From Bacteroidota bacterium (lineage in GTDB: Bacteria > Bacteroidota > Bacteroidia > Cytophagales > Cyclobacteriaceae), in NCBI GenBank assembly GCA_023417785.1, contig JAEZEH010000134.1:1-16242 (forward strand): DNA of 16,242 nucleotides, read 5' to 3'. A program made the translations under genes and the position numbers. The notes under the pieces are model-generated. The model did not search any database, was not told the DNA's origin, and worked only from the letters and a program-made list of their open reading frames with translations. This document shows positions 1 to 7,659 of this stretch, in pieces. Position 1 is the first letter of the stretch; every line of letters starts with the position of its first letter.

Positions 1-1
1 A

Positions 2-636
2 AGAAGCCGGGCCTATGGCGATCACGTTCGGGCAAAAAGGGGCACATATAAAGAAGCTAAGGTTAATGATGCCTTCAAAAGTGAAAGTAAGCAACTGGTT
101 GGTGCGAACGTACCTGCAAAAATATTCAAGGACGCTATTGATCCTTACCGGACCGATATCGCGGAAGGCCAGCTATGGCAGCGGCTGGTTTCCATTTTCC
201 GGAGACAGTTAAATGATCATGGACAATATGATTTTGGCAGGTTGCCACAGTTCGAGCTCCATTCAAAACATACCCTTGGGCGACTTCTGCGTATCTCAAC
301 TACTACATCATTCGACAAAGATGATTCGCTTTTGCAGGTAACTATCAACTATGATTTACATCCGAAGTTTACGAAAGCAAGAAACGTTGACGGATATGTT
401 CTATCAATCATCGGCGTATTCCCGGACTCAAAGCGAAAAACCGCTGCGGCCAGGTTGGTGACTTCGGAAACGATCGGTTTAAAAAAGAGTCCGAACCTGT
501 TCGATTTCAGCTGGAAGTGCCGAAGCGCACAAAGTGTTATGTGGTGTGCGTAAAGATCGAAGGCTGCGTGAATGGCGTCCCAAGCGGGTTTGTATCCACG
601 ATGGGGATGAAAGTAGTTGAAAGCGGTTGGTTGTAA
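2..636 (+). pseudogene. 3' part of an unrecognised protein gene, frameshifted and cut by the window edge
   Basis: One frame is open from base 2 to the stop at 551-553. It has no clear start inside the window, so the 5' end lies outside. I do not recognise the family. The early part is basic and hydrophilic; around 380-420 it reads as a beta-strand-like run (VDGYVLSIIGVF). After about 510 the same frame turns into a poor sequence ending in WCA, while the -1 frame gives a convincing continuation (LEVPKRTKCYVVCVKIEGC) to a stop at 634-636. A single missing base near 509-512 would join the two into one protein; because the second frame is open from 391, the exact site is uncertain. The lesion could be genuine decay or a sequencing error. 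Nothing downstream suggests an operon partner; the next gene is on the other strand. Confidence 0.55.
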
Positions 637-726
637 ACTCGGTGGCGCGCAAACGCAAGCTGCACGGGTGCGTCAGTTATGCATCCAAGCCGGCGAATCG
701 GCGGCGGTCAAATCTATCAATAATCT

Positions 727-1251
727 TCAACCTGTCTGTGACCTGAGAATACGAGCCGTTACCAACAACTGCCCGACATGTCTTTGAACATGCTCCGCAG
801 CGTGAAATAACAATCCAATAACAGTCGAGGGAATTTGCTTCCGGCCCACGCCACGCGGATGGGTAAGCGTATCCGGGACCGTAGTCTTCAGTTGTAATAT
901 GGCCCGCTGCACCTGCCCCCGAACATCGCTCACCAATAATTCAATCGTGTCTGTTTCGCTTGCAGTTGATTCATTCTTGAGTGCGCGCAGTTGTTCCTCA
1001 TTTAGCATCTCTCCTCTTGCATAAGTAGTAAGTCTGTCGATTACCCCCCGTATATGTTTGAGATGGAAACCCACGGACGCGACATTACCCGGCCTGCTCC
1101 AGAGTAGCGCCGGCGGAAAGTTCGTCATTTCTTTTTCAATGTCTTCGGCAGCCTGCAGCATCGCGTGTGCAACGGGCTGCAAAAGCGCCGGCACCCCTTC
1201 GATGGGCCCGCGCTGCCAGACTTCAAGTTCCGTATGTTTATCTGTCATCAT
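727..1251 (-). CDS. DinB-family protein (putative metal-binding four-helix bundle)
   Basis: The 174-residue product fits the DinB/YfiT-like fold: mostly helical, with His63 and His66 in a GFHLKH segment and a C-terminal HAAEHVQRHVGQL segment containing His150, His154 and His158. DinB-family proteins use a histidine triad on such helices to bind a divalent metal, and many act as thiol-dependent transferases or are uncharacterised; I infer metal binding but cannot name a substrate. The length is normal for the family. Two ATG codons in tandem begin the gene (1251 and 1248); neither has a Shine-Dalgarno sequence, as is common in Bacteroidota. It lies 70 bases downstream of greB on the same strand, so co-transcription is possible. 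The region 637-726 beyond its stop holds nothing I can identify. Confidence 0.85.
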   Translation of the reverse strand: MMTDKHTELEVWQRGPIEGVPALLQPVAHAMLQAAEDIEKEMTNFPPALLWSRPGNVASVGFHLKHIRGVIDRLTTYARGEMLNEEQLRALKNESTASETDTIELLVSDVRGQVQRAILQLKTTVPDTLTHPRGVGRKQIPSTVIGLLFHAAEHVQRHVGQLLVTARILRSQTG

Positions 1252-1321
1252 GTTGATTAGTACGTTTACGTAGATGCCGACTTTTGCCTTGGTTAATACC
1301 TGGAATCACACCATATAAAAA

Positions 1322-1795
1322 TTATTTCTGGTACTCAATCTTGACTATCCGCCATGCAAACTCACCGGCGCCGGTTTTAACGACTACTTCATCCCCTACC
1401 TCCTTCTTCATCAACGCACGTGCCATCGGCGAGTCGATGGAGATGTAGTTTTTCGTGTTAAAGATCTCGTCATAGCCGACTATCCGGAAACGAATTTGGT
1501 GGCCCTTGTTATTTATTATTTCAACCCACGCGCCAAACAGTACCTGGCCTTCCTGGAAAGGTGAATAATTCACGACTTTCAAGTCATCAATACATTTGCG
1601 TAAGTAAAGTACGCGCCGGTCAATTTCACGGAGGCGTTTCTTATTGTAATGGTAATCTGCGTTTTCGGAACGGTCACCAAGGCTGGCAGCCCACGACACC
1701 TTTTGAGTCGTCTCGGGTCTTTCGACACGCCATAAATGGTCGAGTTCTGATTTTAATTTCTCTAAACCTTCAGGAGTGATCAAGCGTGTTTTCAT
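1322..1795 (-). CDS. greB: transcription elongation factor GreB
   Basis: The 157-residue protein matches GreB nearly along its whole length. The N-terminal coiled coil (about residues 1-75) includes the tip motif LGDRSENADY with Asp41 and Glu44, the acidic residues that hold the catalytic Mg2+ at the RNA polymerase active site when backtracked RNA is cleaved. The C-terminal FKBP-like domain (about 80-157) contains FGAWVEI, RFRIVGYDEIF and SIDSPMARALMKKEVGD. GreB rather than GreA is supported by the KVSWAASLGDRSENADYHYN segment and by length. I chose ATG at 1795 because it gives the canonical MKTxLIT start; the longer frame opens with TTG at 1831 and adds 12 unrelated residues. No Shine-Dalgarno is visible. 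A DinB-family gene follows on the same strand. Confidence 0.95.
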   Translation of the reverse strand: MKTRLITPEGLEKLKSELDHLWRVERPETTQKVSWAASLGDRSENADYHYNKKRLREIDRRVLYLRKCIDDLKVVNYSPFQEGQVLFGAWVEIINNKGHQIRFRIVGYDEIFNTKNYISIDSPMARALMKKEVGDEVVVKTGAGEFAWRIVKIEYQK

Positions 1796-2108
1796 ATAGT
1801 ACCCGGAGGATTGTAGTATGCTTTGTAGCAAGCTTCGTCACATTAGCGCTGCTCCGACGGAATTGCATAGCTATTTAATTTCCAGATGTAATAAAAATGA
1901 ATTTGATTCTTAGTAGCAATTCTACATACAGGGCGGTCATCAACAGGGTTGATTCCCCTCGTTTACCAACGCATACAAGTCGGGTGTTGTCATAGATAAC
2001 AAGTCGGTGCCTGCGACGAAGCATCCAGCCGCGTACCGGACCAGCTAGCCCTTACTGTTACGTTTTCCAAAACCCGCTTTGCGAGCTCAGGATGCAATTT
2101 TTAAGATA
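1796..2108. other. intergenic region between greB and the BlaI-type repressor gene
   Basis: This 313-base stretch separates divergent genes and should hold the greB promoter on the minus strand, but I see no clear -7 element for it. A 7-base inverted repeat (GAATTGC at 1860-1866, GCAATTC at 1916-1922) is far apart and may be chance. No ORF with coding character is present. The regulatory sites for the rightward operon begin at 2109 and are listed separately. Confidence 0.5.
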
Positions 2109-2128
2109 ATTACGACATTTGTCGTAAT
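2109..2128. promoter_or_regulatory. BlaI/MecI-type operator 1 (upstream)
   Basis: A near-perfect 20-base palindrome has 9-base arms ATTACGACA and TGTCGTAAT around a TT centre. Its core TACGACATTTGTCGTA is of the BlaI/MecI/CopY operator type (TACxxxxTGTxGTA-like dyads). It lies just upstream of the -33 element of the repressor-peptidase operon and is centred 30 bases from operator 2, about three helical turns, so two repressor dimers would bind the same DNA face. Confidence 0.85.
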
Positions 2129-2133
2129 TCTTC

Positions 2134-2165
2134 TTGCAACTACGACAAGTGTCGTTATATATTTG
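2134..2165 (+). promoter_or_regulatory. Bacteroidota-type promoter of the blaI-blaR-like operon
   Basis: TATATTTG at 2158-2165 is an exact match to the Bacteroidota -7 consensus TAnnTTTG. A TTG at 2134-2136 can serve as the -33 element, 21 bases upstream. Transcription should start near 2171, leaving a leader of about 12 bases before the ATG at 2183. Operator 2 lies in the spacer between the two elements, so repressor binding would directly block polymerase. Confidence 0.65.
2142..2155. promoter_or_regulatory. BlaI/MecI-type operator 2 (in promoter spacer)
   Basis: The dyad ACGACA-AG-TGTCGT has perfect 6-base arms and repeats the core of operator 1. It lies between the -33 and -7 elements. 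The pair of sites is the usual arrangement for autoregulated blaI/mecI operons. Confidence 0.8.
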
Positions 2166-2182
2166 ATCCGTCAACCAAATAA

Positions 2183-2578
2183 ATGCGCATGGAAGCAGAA
2201 ATCCCAAAACCGTCAGACGCCGAAATAGAGATCCTTTGTATTCTCTGGGACCATCAGCCCGCCACGGTTCGTTTTGTTCATGAAGAACTGTGCAAAAAAA
2301 AGCAGGTAGGCTATACCACTACGCTTAAGCAGATGCAGCGCATGCAGGAAAAGAAAATGATCCGGCGTGTCGGTACGGATGATAAGACACACGAATATGA
2401 AGCGATTCTTCAGCGCGACGCCACACGTAATTCGTTATTCGACCGTCTGATTGAAACGGCTTTTCAAGGTTCGGCGATGGACATGGTGCTTCATGCAATA
2501 GGAAGATCGACAACCACGCCTGAAGAGCTTCAGGCACTGAAACAATGGCTGGACAAAATGGAGGGCAAAAAATCATGA
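2183..2578 (+). CDS. BlaI/MecI/CopY-family transcriptional repressor
   Basis: The 131-residue protein is a typical member of the penicillinase-repressor family (usually 120-130 residues). It has an N-terminal winged helix (about residues 8-78; PSDAEIEILCILWDHQPATV, then the recognition region YTTTLKQMQRMQEKKMI) and a C-terminal helical dimerisation part (about 85-131). In this family a dimer binds dyads of the ACGACAxxTGTCGT kind and is inactivated by cleavage within the dimerisation domain triggered by a cognate M56 peptidase. Both dyads lie directly upstream, so autoregulation is strongly implied. The ATG at 2183 is only about 12 bases from the inferred transcription start; ATG at 2189 is an in-frame alternative. 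Its stop overlaps the ATG of the next gene (ATGA), indicating translational coupling. No beta-lactamase gene is nearby, so the target beyond its own operon is unknown. Confidence 0.93.
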   Translation: MRMEAEIPKPSDAEIEILCILWDHQPATVRFVHEELCKKKQVGYTTTLKQMQRMQEKKMIRRVGTDDKTHEYEAILQRDATRNSLFDRLIETAFQGSAMDMVLHAIGRSTTTPEELQALKQWLDKMEGKKS

Positions 2579-4509
2579 GCGTATTTGCAAGCCGCATACC
2601 CGAAATAATTGGCCTCACGATGTTACATTCATTGTGGCAGATCACTTTGCTGTGGATTGTTCTCGTCAGTATATTCAGGCTTTGGCCGAAAGCACCTTCA
2701 GCGATACGCTACGCAATGGCGCTGGCCACATTGACGCTGGCCGTTCTTGTCACCGGGGCCACTGCTTTTTACCAATGGGATTCATACGCAATCACCGAAG
2801 AAATTTCGCTCATCACCATTGGCCACACACAGGATACGGCTGCTGCCGATGTAAACGTCAGCGAGGCATTTTTATCGAGGATAGCGCGTATGTTGAATAC
2901 GTCTCTTCCCATACTTGCGTGGTTGTGGTGCGCCGGCCTCGTGGTGATGGGCACACGATTCGCCGGAAGCTTGTATTACGTGCGAATGTTGCGCGCACAG
3001 GTAAATACCGAACCTATATCGCCTGAGTGGAAACGGCAGCTGAAGCGTCTTTCGGAAGAGCTGCGTTTGAAGTCGAAAGTCGCTCTTGCCACCTCAGCGC
3101 GCATCTCGTCACCCGTTACTCTCGGGACCGTCTCACCTATCATCCTTCTGCCCGCCGGACTTCTGTCCGGATTGTCTACGGCACAGATTGAAGCCATCCT
3201 TGTTCACGAGCTCTATCATATCAAGCGCTGTGACTACGTCATCAACGTTGGGCAGGCACTGATTGAAGTGCTGCTGTTTTACCATCCTGCAATATGGCAT
3301 ATCAATGCTATCATACGAGAGGAACGCGAAAACATATGCGACGATCAAACCGTTGCGTTCTGCGGCGATCCCGTTGCATATGCACGCGTCCTGACACTCA
3401 TACAAGAAATCAATACATTCACCAAACCCACGCTAGCCATGTCAGCCACAGGACCTAACCCGGGAAAATTTACCACGCGTATCAAAAGACTATTTCACAT
3501 CTACCCTGACGCGATACAGAGCAGGTCTAAAGGCATCTTTGCCATTGGCTTTCTTATCGTTTACCTGGGCATCGTCTTAGTCAGTGCACAGGTTTCAACA
3601 GCGCAGCCGCCGGAACCGGAGATCTCGTTTTCAACTTCCCGCCCGAACGTCGATTTGAACAACATTTCCAGGGACTCCATACCCAATGGGGATCGCGAAG
3701 CGCCGGCTCCAAAAGAGGCGACACGCGAACCGGTGCCATCGCTGGCCTACAACCTGCAGCTCCGCACAACCGATACCGCGCCATCAGACACGGCGTTACA
3801 GGAACGAAGTCTGGACGAATGCATCGATCAGGTGAGCATAATGCTAAGCAATGTTCATTTTGGTAACCCGGCTGTGAACGATTCTCTCCGGATTGCCGCA
3901 TCGAAAGATTATACAAACATCAAGCTCAGACCACAGGCCGCCTCATTTTCCGGATCGGAGTTCCAGTCGACCCGTGTTCGACTGAGGTCCGTCGATTATT
4001 CGGCGGCCGAGACTCCCGGTAAACCTTCAATGCCTTCTTTCCAGGAGCCCACGCCATTGATCATCGTCAACGGCGTATTGATTGAGCGTACACAGAACAA
4101 CGCCATGTTGGGAAAGATTGATCCGACGACAATCGAATCGATTAGCGTCTATAAGAACCAGGATGCTATTGCCCGTTACGGGGAACAGGGCAAAGATGGC
4201 GTGATCGACATTACACTGAAGGCGGGAACATCTATGGAAGAATTCAGGAGGAATGCAAATGTGCAGGTCTACCCGAACTCCGCCAAGGATCGTGTTAATA
4301 TTCGTTTCACCCCCACTCATGACAACACCCGTGTGCGGATGGTCCTGGTGAATTCTTTTGGTGAGGCGGTAAAGGAAATAACGGATTCGATATACGACGC
4401 CAACCCGACCGAGTTGCAACTCGACGTAAGCGGTTTTGAGCAAGGTATTTACATTCTTCAGACCGACATAGAAGGTGCAAAATCCCAGCAACGGATTGTT
4501 GTGGAGTAG
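2575..4509 (+). CDS. BlaR1-like M56 membrane peptidase with plug-like and T9SS-type C-terminal domains
   Basis: This 644-residue protein is the likely antirepressor partner of the preceding BlaI-type gene, with which it shares an ATGA overlap (an upstream ATG at 2545 lies inside that gene and adds only hydrophilic residues). Four hydrophobic segments appear at about 11-34, 43-65, 111-133 and 320-338. Between the third and fourth is the cytosolic M56 zinc peptidase domain: HELYH at 211-215 and an acidic REERENICDD stretch at 248-257 that should supply the third ligand. After the last membrane segment comes a Pro/Ser/Thr-rich linker (about 340-490), a TonB-plug-like segment (about 493-550; PLIIVNGVLIE, DPTTIESISVYKNQDAIARYG, GVIDITLK), and a C-terminal module (about 562-644; VQVYPNSAKDRVNI, GFEQGIYILQ, RIVVE) of the T9SS type A sorting-domain kind. 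BlaR1 proteins carry a penicillin-binding sensor here instead, so the signal is unknown. Confidence 0.9.
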   Translation: MSVFASRIPEIIGLTMLHSLWQITLLWIVLVSIFRLWPKAPSAIRYAMALATLTLAVLVTGATAFYQWDSYAITEEISLITIGHTQDTAAADVNVSEAFLSRIARMLNTSLPILAWLWCAGLVVMGTRFAGSLYYVRMLRAQVNTEPISPEWKRQLKRLSEELRLKSKVALATSARISSPVTLGTVSPIILLPAGLLSGLSTAQIEAILVHELYHIKRCDYVINVGQALIEVLLFYHPAIWHINAIIREERENICDDQTVAFCGDPVAYARVLTLIQEINTFTKPTLAMSATGPNPGKFTTRIKRLFHIYPDAIQSRSKGIFAIGFLIVYLGIVLVSAQVSTAQPPEPEISFSTSRPNVDLNNISRDSIPNGDREAPAPKEATREPVPSLAYNLQLRTTDTAPSDTALQERSLDECIDQVSIMLSNVHFGNPAVNDSLRIAASKDYTNIKLRPQAASFSGSEFQSTRVRLRSVDYSAAETPGKPSMPSFQEPTPLIIVNGVLIERTQNNAMLGKIDPTTIESISVYKNQDAIARYGEQGKDGVIDITLKAGTSMEEFRRNANVQVYPNSAKDRVNIRFTPTHDNTRVRMVLVNSFGEAVKEITDSIYDANPTELQLDVSGFEQGIYILQTDIEGAKSQQRIVVE

Positions 4510-4653
4510 AACGCCGGCTTGTGAGAGGTCTCCTTCGTTATAATTTCACGCCTCTTTGTACTAAGGGCGCATCCGTTACTGATTACGGTTTGCGTGCTTA
4601 GCGGGAAAGGGATAGTCGCGGTACTTGTCACCGACGGCCACTTTGATACACCT

Positions 4654-7188
4654 TTACAGCAAGTCCATCTCCCTTGCGAGATACGGAGACGTCTTTCCCT
4701 TCATTGATCGCGCCATTTCTGCCGGTGTTCCCTCGAAAACAATTTTGCCGCCCTCCCCACCAGCACCAGGGCCGATATCAATAACCCAGTCGCTGGACGC
4801 CACTACATGCATGTCGTGCTCCACAACGATAACGGTATTGCCCGCGTCGACGAGTCCGTTAAGTTGTTTCAATAATTTTCGAACATCGGCTGGGTGCAAA
4901 CCCGTTGTCGGTTCGTCGAGGATGTACAGTGTTTCGCCCCGTTGAATCCGTTGAAGTTCGGTGGCCAGTTTGATACGCTGCGCCTCCCCGCCGGAGAGTT
5001 CGGTCGCCGATTGACCCAAACGTAAATATCCGAGTCCGACTTCGCGAACGACACCGAGGGCCCTGTGAATAGTATCTTCTTCATCGAAAAACGCCCACGC
5101 TTCGTCCACGGTCATCGATAGCACCTCGGCGATACTCTTACCTTTATATTTAACCTCGAGTGTCTTTGCGTTATAGCGCGCACCGTGACAAACAGGGCAC
5201 GGCGCGTATACGCTGGGCAGGAATAGTAACTCGACCATAACAAATCCCTCACCCTCGCAGTTTTCACATCTTCCCTTAACCACATTGAATGAAAATCGTC
5301 CGGCATCGTATTTTCTTTCGCGCGCCATCTTCGTAGCTGCAAACAGTTTACGAACGTTGTCGAACAGACCTGTGTATGTCGCAAGATTCGATCGCGGCGT
5401 TCGGCCTATTGGTTTCTGGTCAACAACTACCATGCGCGTGATTTTTTCAATTCCGCCAACAATTTCTCCTCCAATCGGCTCGCCTGTATTTTCCTCAAGC
5501 GGGTTATCTTGAAAAGGATCGGGAATGACAACATGCCGGCCAACATGTGCTCCTGCCAATTCGACAAGAACCTGGCTCACCAGACTCGATTTTCCCGATC
5601 CGGAGATGCCGGTGACGCTGGTGAAAACACCTAATGGGAAATTCACGTCGAGGTTCGAAAGATTATTTCGGGTAACGCCTTTCAGCCTAAGCCATCCGGA
5701 CGCCTTTCTGTTTTCGACCGGAAGGGCCTCCGCTTTATCAAAAAGGTAAAGGCGGGTTTGTGAGGTTTTTATTTTTTCAAGTCCGGCCGGAGGTCCACTA
5801 TATAGGATCTCGCCCCCCGCCTCCCCGGCTCCGGGTCCGACATCCACAAGCCAGTCAGCGTGGCGCATCACATCAAGTTCATGCTCCACCACGAAGACAG
5901 AGTTACCCGCTGATTTCAGTCCATCCAGCGCACGTAGCAATGCTTCCGTATCAGCGGGGTGCAAGCCAGCACTGGGCTCATCAAGCACATAGGCAACGCC
6001 GAACAAATTCGAATGCACTTGTGTGGCAAGGCGAAGACGTTGTAGTTCGCCTGGCGACAGCGTTGGCGTACTGCGTTCAAGCGTGAGGTAACCGAGTCCG
6101 AGATCGAGTATTACATTCAATCGTCCGATCAAATCTTCAGCTATTCGCTGGAAAACTATACGTTTTTCCGGATGGTCATCACCCGTTTCATTTGTATCCG
6201 CCGCAGCAAAAGGTTTGAGGAGCGTTGCCAGTTGGTTCATCGGTAGCCGGGAGATTTCTGCGATATCAAGTCCTGCAAACTTAACCCGCAACGATTCCTT
6301 GCGGAGTTTTTTTCCGCGGCACTCCGGACATTCTGCACTCAACATAAATCGTGCAACGCGTTTCTTCATAAGCTGGCTTTGGGTTGTCGCGAACGTCGTC
6401 ATTACATATTTCCGCGCGCCGATGAATGTTCCCATGTAGCTTGGCTCCATTTTGCTTTTCAGCGCCTGCTTTACCTCGCGCAGATTGAATCCGGCATACA
6501 CCGGAACCACGGGTTGCTCATCTGTGAATAAAATCCAGTCACGGTCTTTCCTGGGGATATCGCGCCATGGCTTATCGATATCGTAACCAAGAGTAGTGAG
6601 TATGTCCCGAAGATTTTGTCCCTGCCATGCCGAGGGCCATGCCGCGATAGCTTTCTCGCGGATCGATAAAGAGTCATCAGGCACCATTGATTTTTCCGTG
6701 ACCTCATAGACCCGCCCAAGTCCGTGACAATTCGGGCATGCCCCTTCGGGAGTGTTCGTGGAAAATGATTCAGCGTATAGAAGTGGCTGATTTTTTGGAT
6801 AGTCGCCGGCACGTGAATATAACATTCGCAACAAGTTCGACAATGTGGTTACGCTTCCCACAGACGATCGTGTTGATGGAGAACCTCTTTGTTGTTGTAA
6901 GGCCACCGCCGGCGGAAGTCCCGTGATTTGTTCGACCTTCGGCACCGACATCTGATGAAAGAGTCGGCGTGCATAAGGAGATACTGATTCAAGATAGCGC
7001 CTTTGGGCCTCCGCGTAAAGGGTTCCGAATGCAAGGGACGACTTTCCTGAACCGGATACGCCGGTAAAAACAACAAGTGCGTTTCTGGGAATAAGTAGCG
7101 AAACGCTTTTTAAATTATGCTCGCTTGCCCCCTGAACCTGAACATACCCCGATGTTTGGAAGTCGTCTTTGTCGGATTTTTTCACCAT
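4654..7188 (-). CDS. UvrA2-like excinuclease ABC subunit A paralogue
   Basis: The 844-residue product has two ABC ATPase modules of the UvrA type. Module one has Walker A GVSGSGKSS at 43-51, a signature LSPGELQRLRLAT near 377 and Walker B VLDEPSAGLHP near 402. Module two has GISGSGKSS near 528, LSGGEAQRIKLAT near 731 and ILDEPTTGLHP near 757. Zinc-finger cysteines are seen at CPNCHGLG (about 151), CPECRGKK (about 288), CENCEGEG (about 640) and CPVCHG (about 667). Normal UvrA is about 940 residues; here the stretch after the first Walker A runs from LYSRAGDYPKNQP almost directly into the ACPNCHGLG finger, so the UvrB-binding domain is missing. That is the hallmark of the UvrA2/DrrC-type class, linked in some bacteria to DNA-damage or drug tolerance. 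No uvrB or uvrC is nearby. The gene converges with the BlaR-like gene, 144 bases apart. Confidence 0.92.
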   Translation of the reverse strand: MVKKSDKDDFQTSGYVQVQGASEHNLKSVSLLIPRNALVVFTGVSGSGKSSLAFGTLYAEAQRRYLESVSPYARRLFHQMSVPKVEQITGLPPAVALQQQRGSPSTRSSVGSVTTLSNLLRMLYSRAGDYPKNQPLLYAESFSTNTPEGACPNCHGLGRVYEVTEKSMVPDDSLSIREKAIAAWPSAWQGQNLRDILTTLGYDIDKPWRDIPRKDRDWILFTDEQPVVPVYAGFNLREVKQALKSKMEPSYMGTFIGARKYVMTTFATTQSQLMKKRVARFMLSAECPECRGKKLRKESLRVKFAGLDIAEISRLPMNQLATLLKPFAAADTNETGDDHPEKRIVFQRIAEDLIGRLNVILDLGLGYLTLERSTPTLSPGELQRLRLATQVHSNLFGVAYVLDEPSAGLHPADTEALLRALDGLKSAGNSVFVVEHELDVMRHADWLVDVGPGAGEAGGEILYSGPPAGLEKIKTSQTRLYLFDKAEALPVENRKASGWLRLKGVTRNNLSNLDVNFPLGVFTSVTGISGSGKSSLVSQVLVELAGAHVGRHVVIPDPFQDNPLEENTGEPIGGEIVGGIEKITRMVVVDQKPIGRTPRSNLATYTGLFDNVRKLFAATKMARERKYDAGRFSFNVVKGRCENCEGEGFVMVELLFLPSVYAPCPVCHGARYNAKTLEVKYKGKSIAEVLSMTVDEAWAFFDEEDTIHRALGVVREVGLGYLRLGQSATELSGGEAQRIKLATELQRIQRGETLYILDEPTTGLHPADVRKLLKQLNGLVDAGNTVIVVEHDMHVVASSDWVIDIGPGAGGEGGKIVFEGTPAEMARSMKGKTSPYLAREMDLL

Positions 7189-7659
7189 CAGCAGATGATT
7201 TAAAATAACGTGCCTTTTGGCGTTACCGCTGAGCTTGATTGGGTTTGGTATGCTTTGAAGGAAAGATTTGTCGGACTGTGTTCTGGTTCGCGGCGCCGAT
7301 CTTATTTCATCTCATCACAACGGATCCGATGACACCATTGAAAGTAAACCAAGAAAGACAAACAAACGCCGGTGAATGTATCCGCCGGCGGTGAATCGGC
7401 TGCAAGTCCGGGCCTGAGAATTTATGCCTGATCTAACAAAGATTCCTAATGCAGGCAGTTTATTTTAGGCAGGTTCAAATCAGCAGTTCGTCATATTTCC
7501 CGGAGATCCAAAGTATTTGCGTCTTTGGCAACGATATCGCTATTGCTACGGCATCTCATGATGCGCCGACACGGGGCGACGACGACCGCCTGGTCTGGAG
7601 AGGGCATCCGCGGGATGCATACGATGTCCGGGATAACAACAAGGAAACAAGGCATCCAT
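7189..7659. other. divergent intergenic region with inverted repeats
   Basis: This 471-base gap lies between the minus-strand UvrA2-like gene and the plus-strand acetolactate decarboxylase gene and must hold both promoters; I found no convincing TAnnTTTG element for either. Around 7379-7389 is the perfect 10-base palindrome CCGCCGGCGG. At 7425-7457 TGCCTG and CAGGCA can pair, with a nested ATCT/AGAT stem, followed by a T-rich run. Open frames here, including the one running from 7525 into the next gene, lack coding character before 7660. Confidence 0.5.

Noticed and set aside
1796..1831. Longer greB start
   Set aside because: It begins with TTG and adds 12 residues not found in GreB; the internal ATG gives the canonical N-terminus.
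2545..2574. Upstream ATG for the BlaR-like gene
   Set aside because: It lies inside the repressor gene; the ATGA overlap at 2575 is the usual coupled arrangement and places the first membrane segment close to the N-terminus.
2109..4509. A beta-lactam resistance locus
   Set aside because: BlaI/BlaR-type regulators are present, but no beta-lactamase or penicillin-binding protein gene, and the peptidase lacks a penicillin-binding sensor domain.
7384..7457. TPP (thi-box) riboswitch upstream of the acetolactate decarboxylase gene
   Set aside because: CTGAGA and CCTGATC are present, but they are only seven bases apart and the conserved ACCC...GGGA pairing and the GGnTAATnCC part are absent; no thiamine gene follows.
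7525..7659. N-terminal extension of the acetolactate decarboxylase frame
   Set aside because: The extra 45 residues lack coding character and would bury the hydrophobic export signal; ATG at 7660 has an upstream purine-rich stretch.
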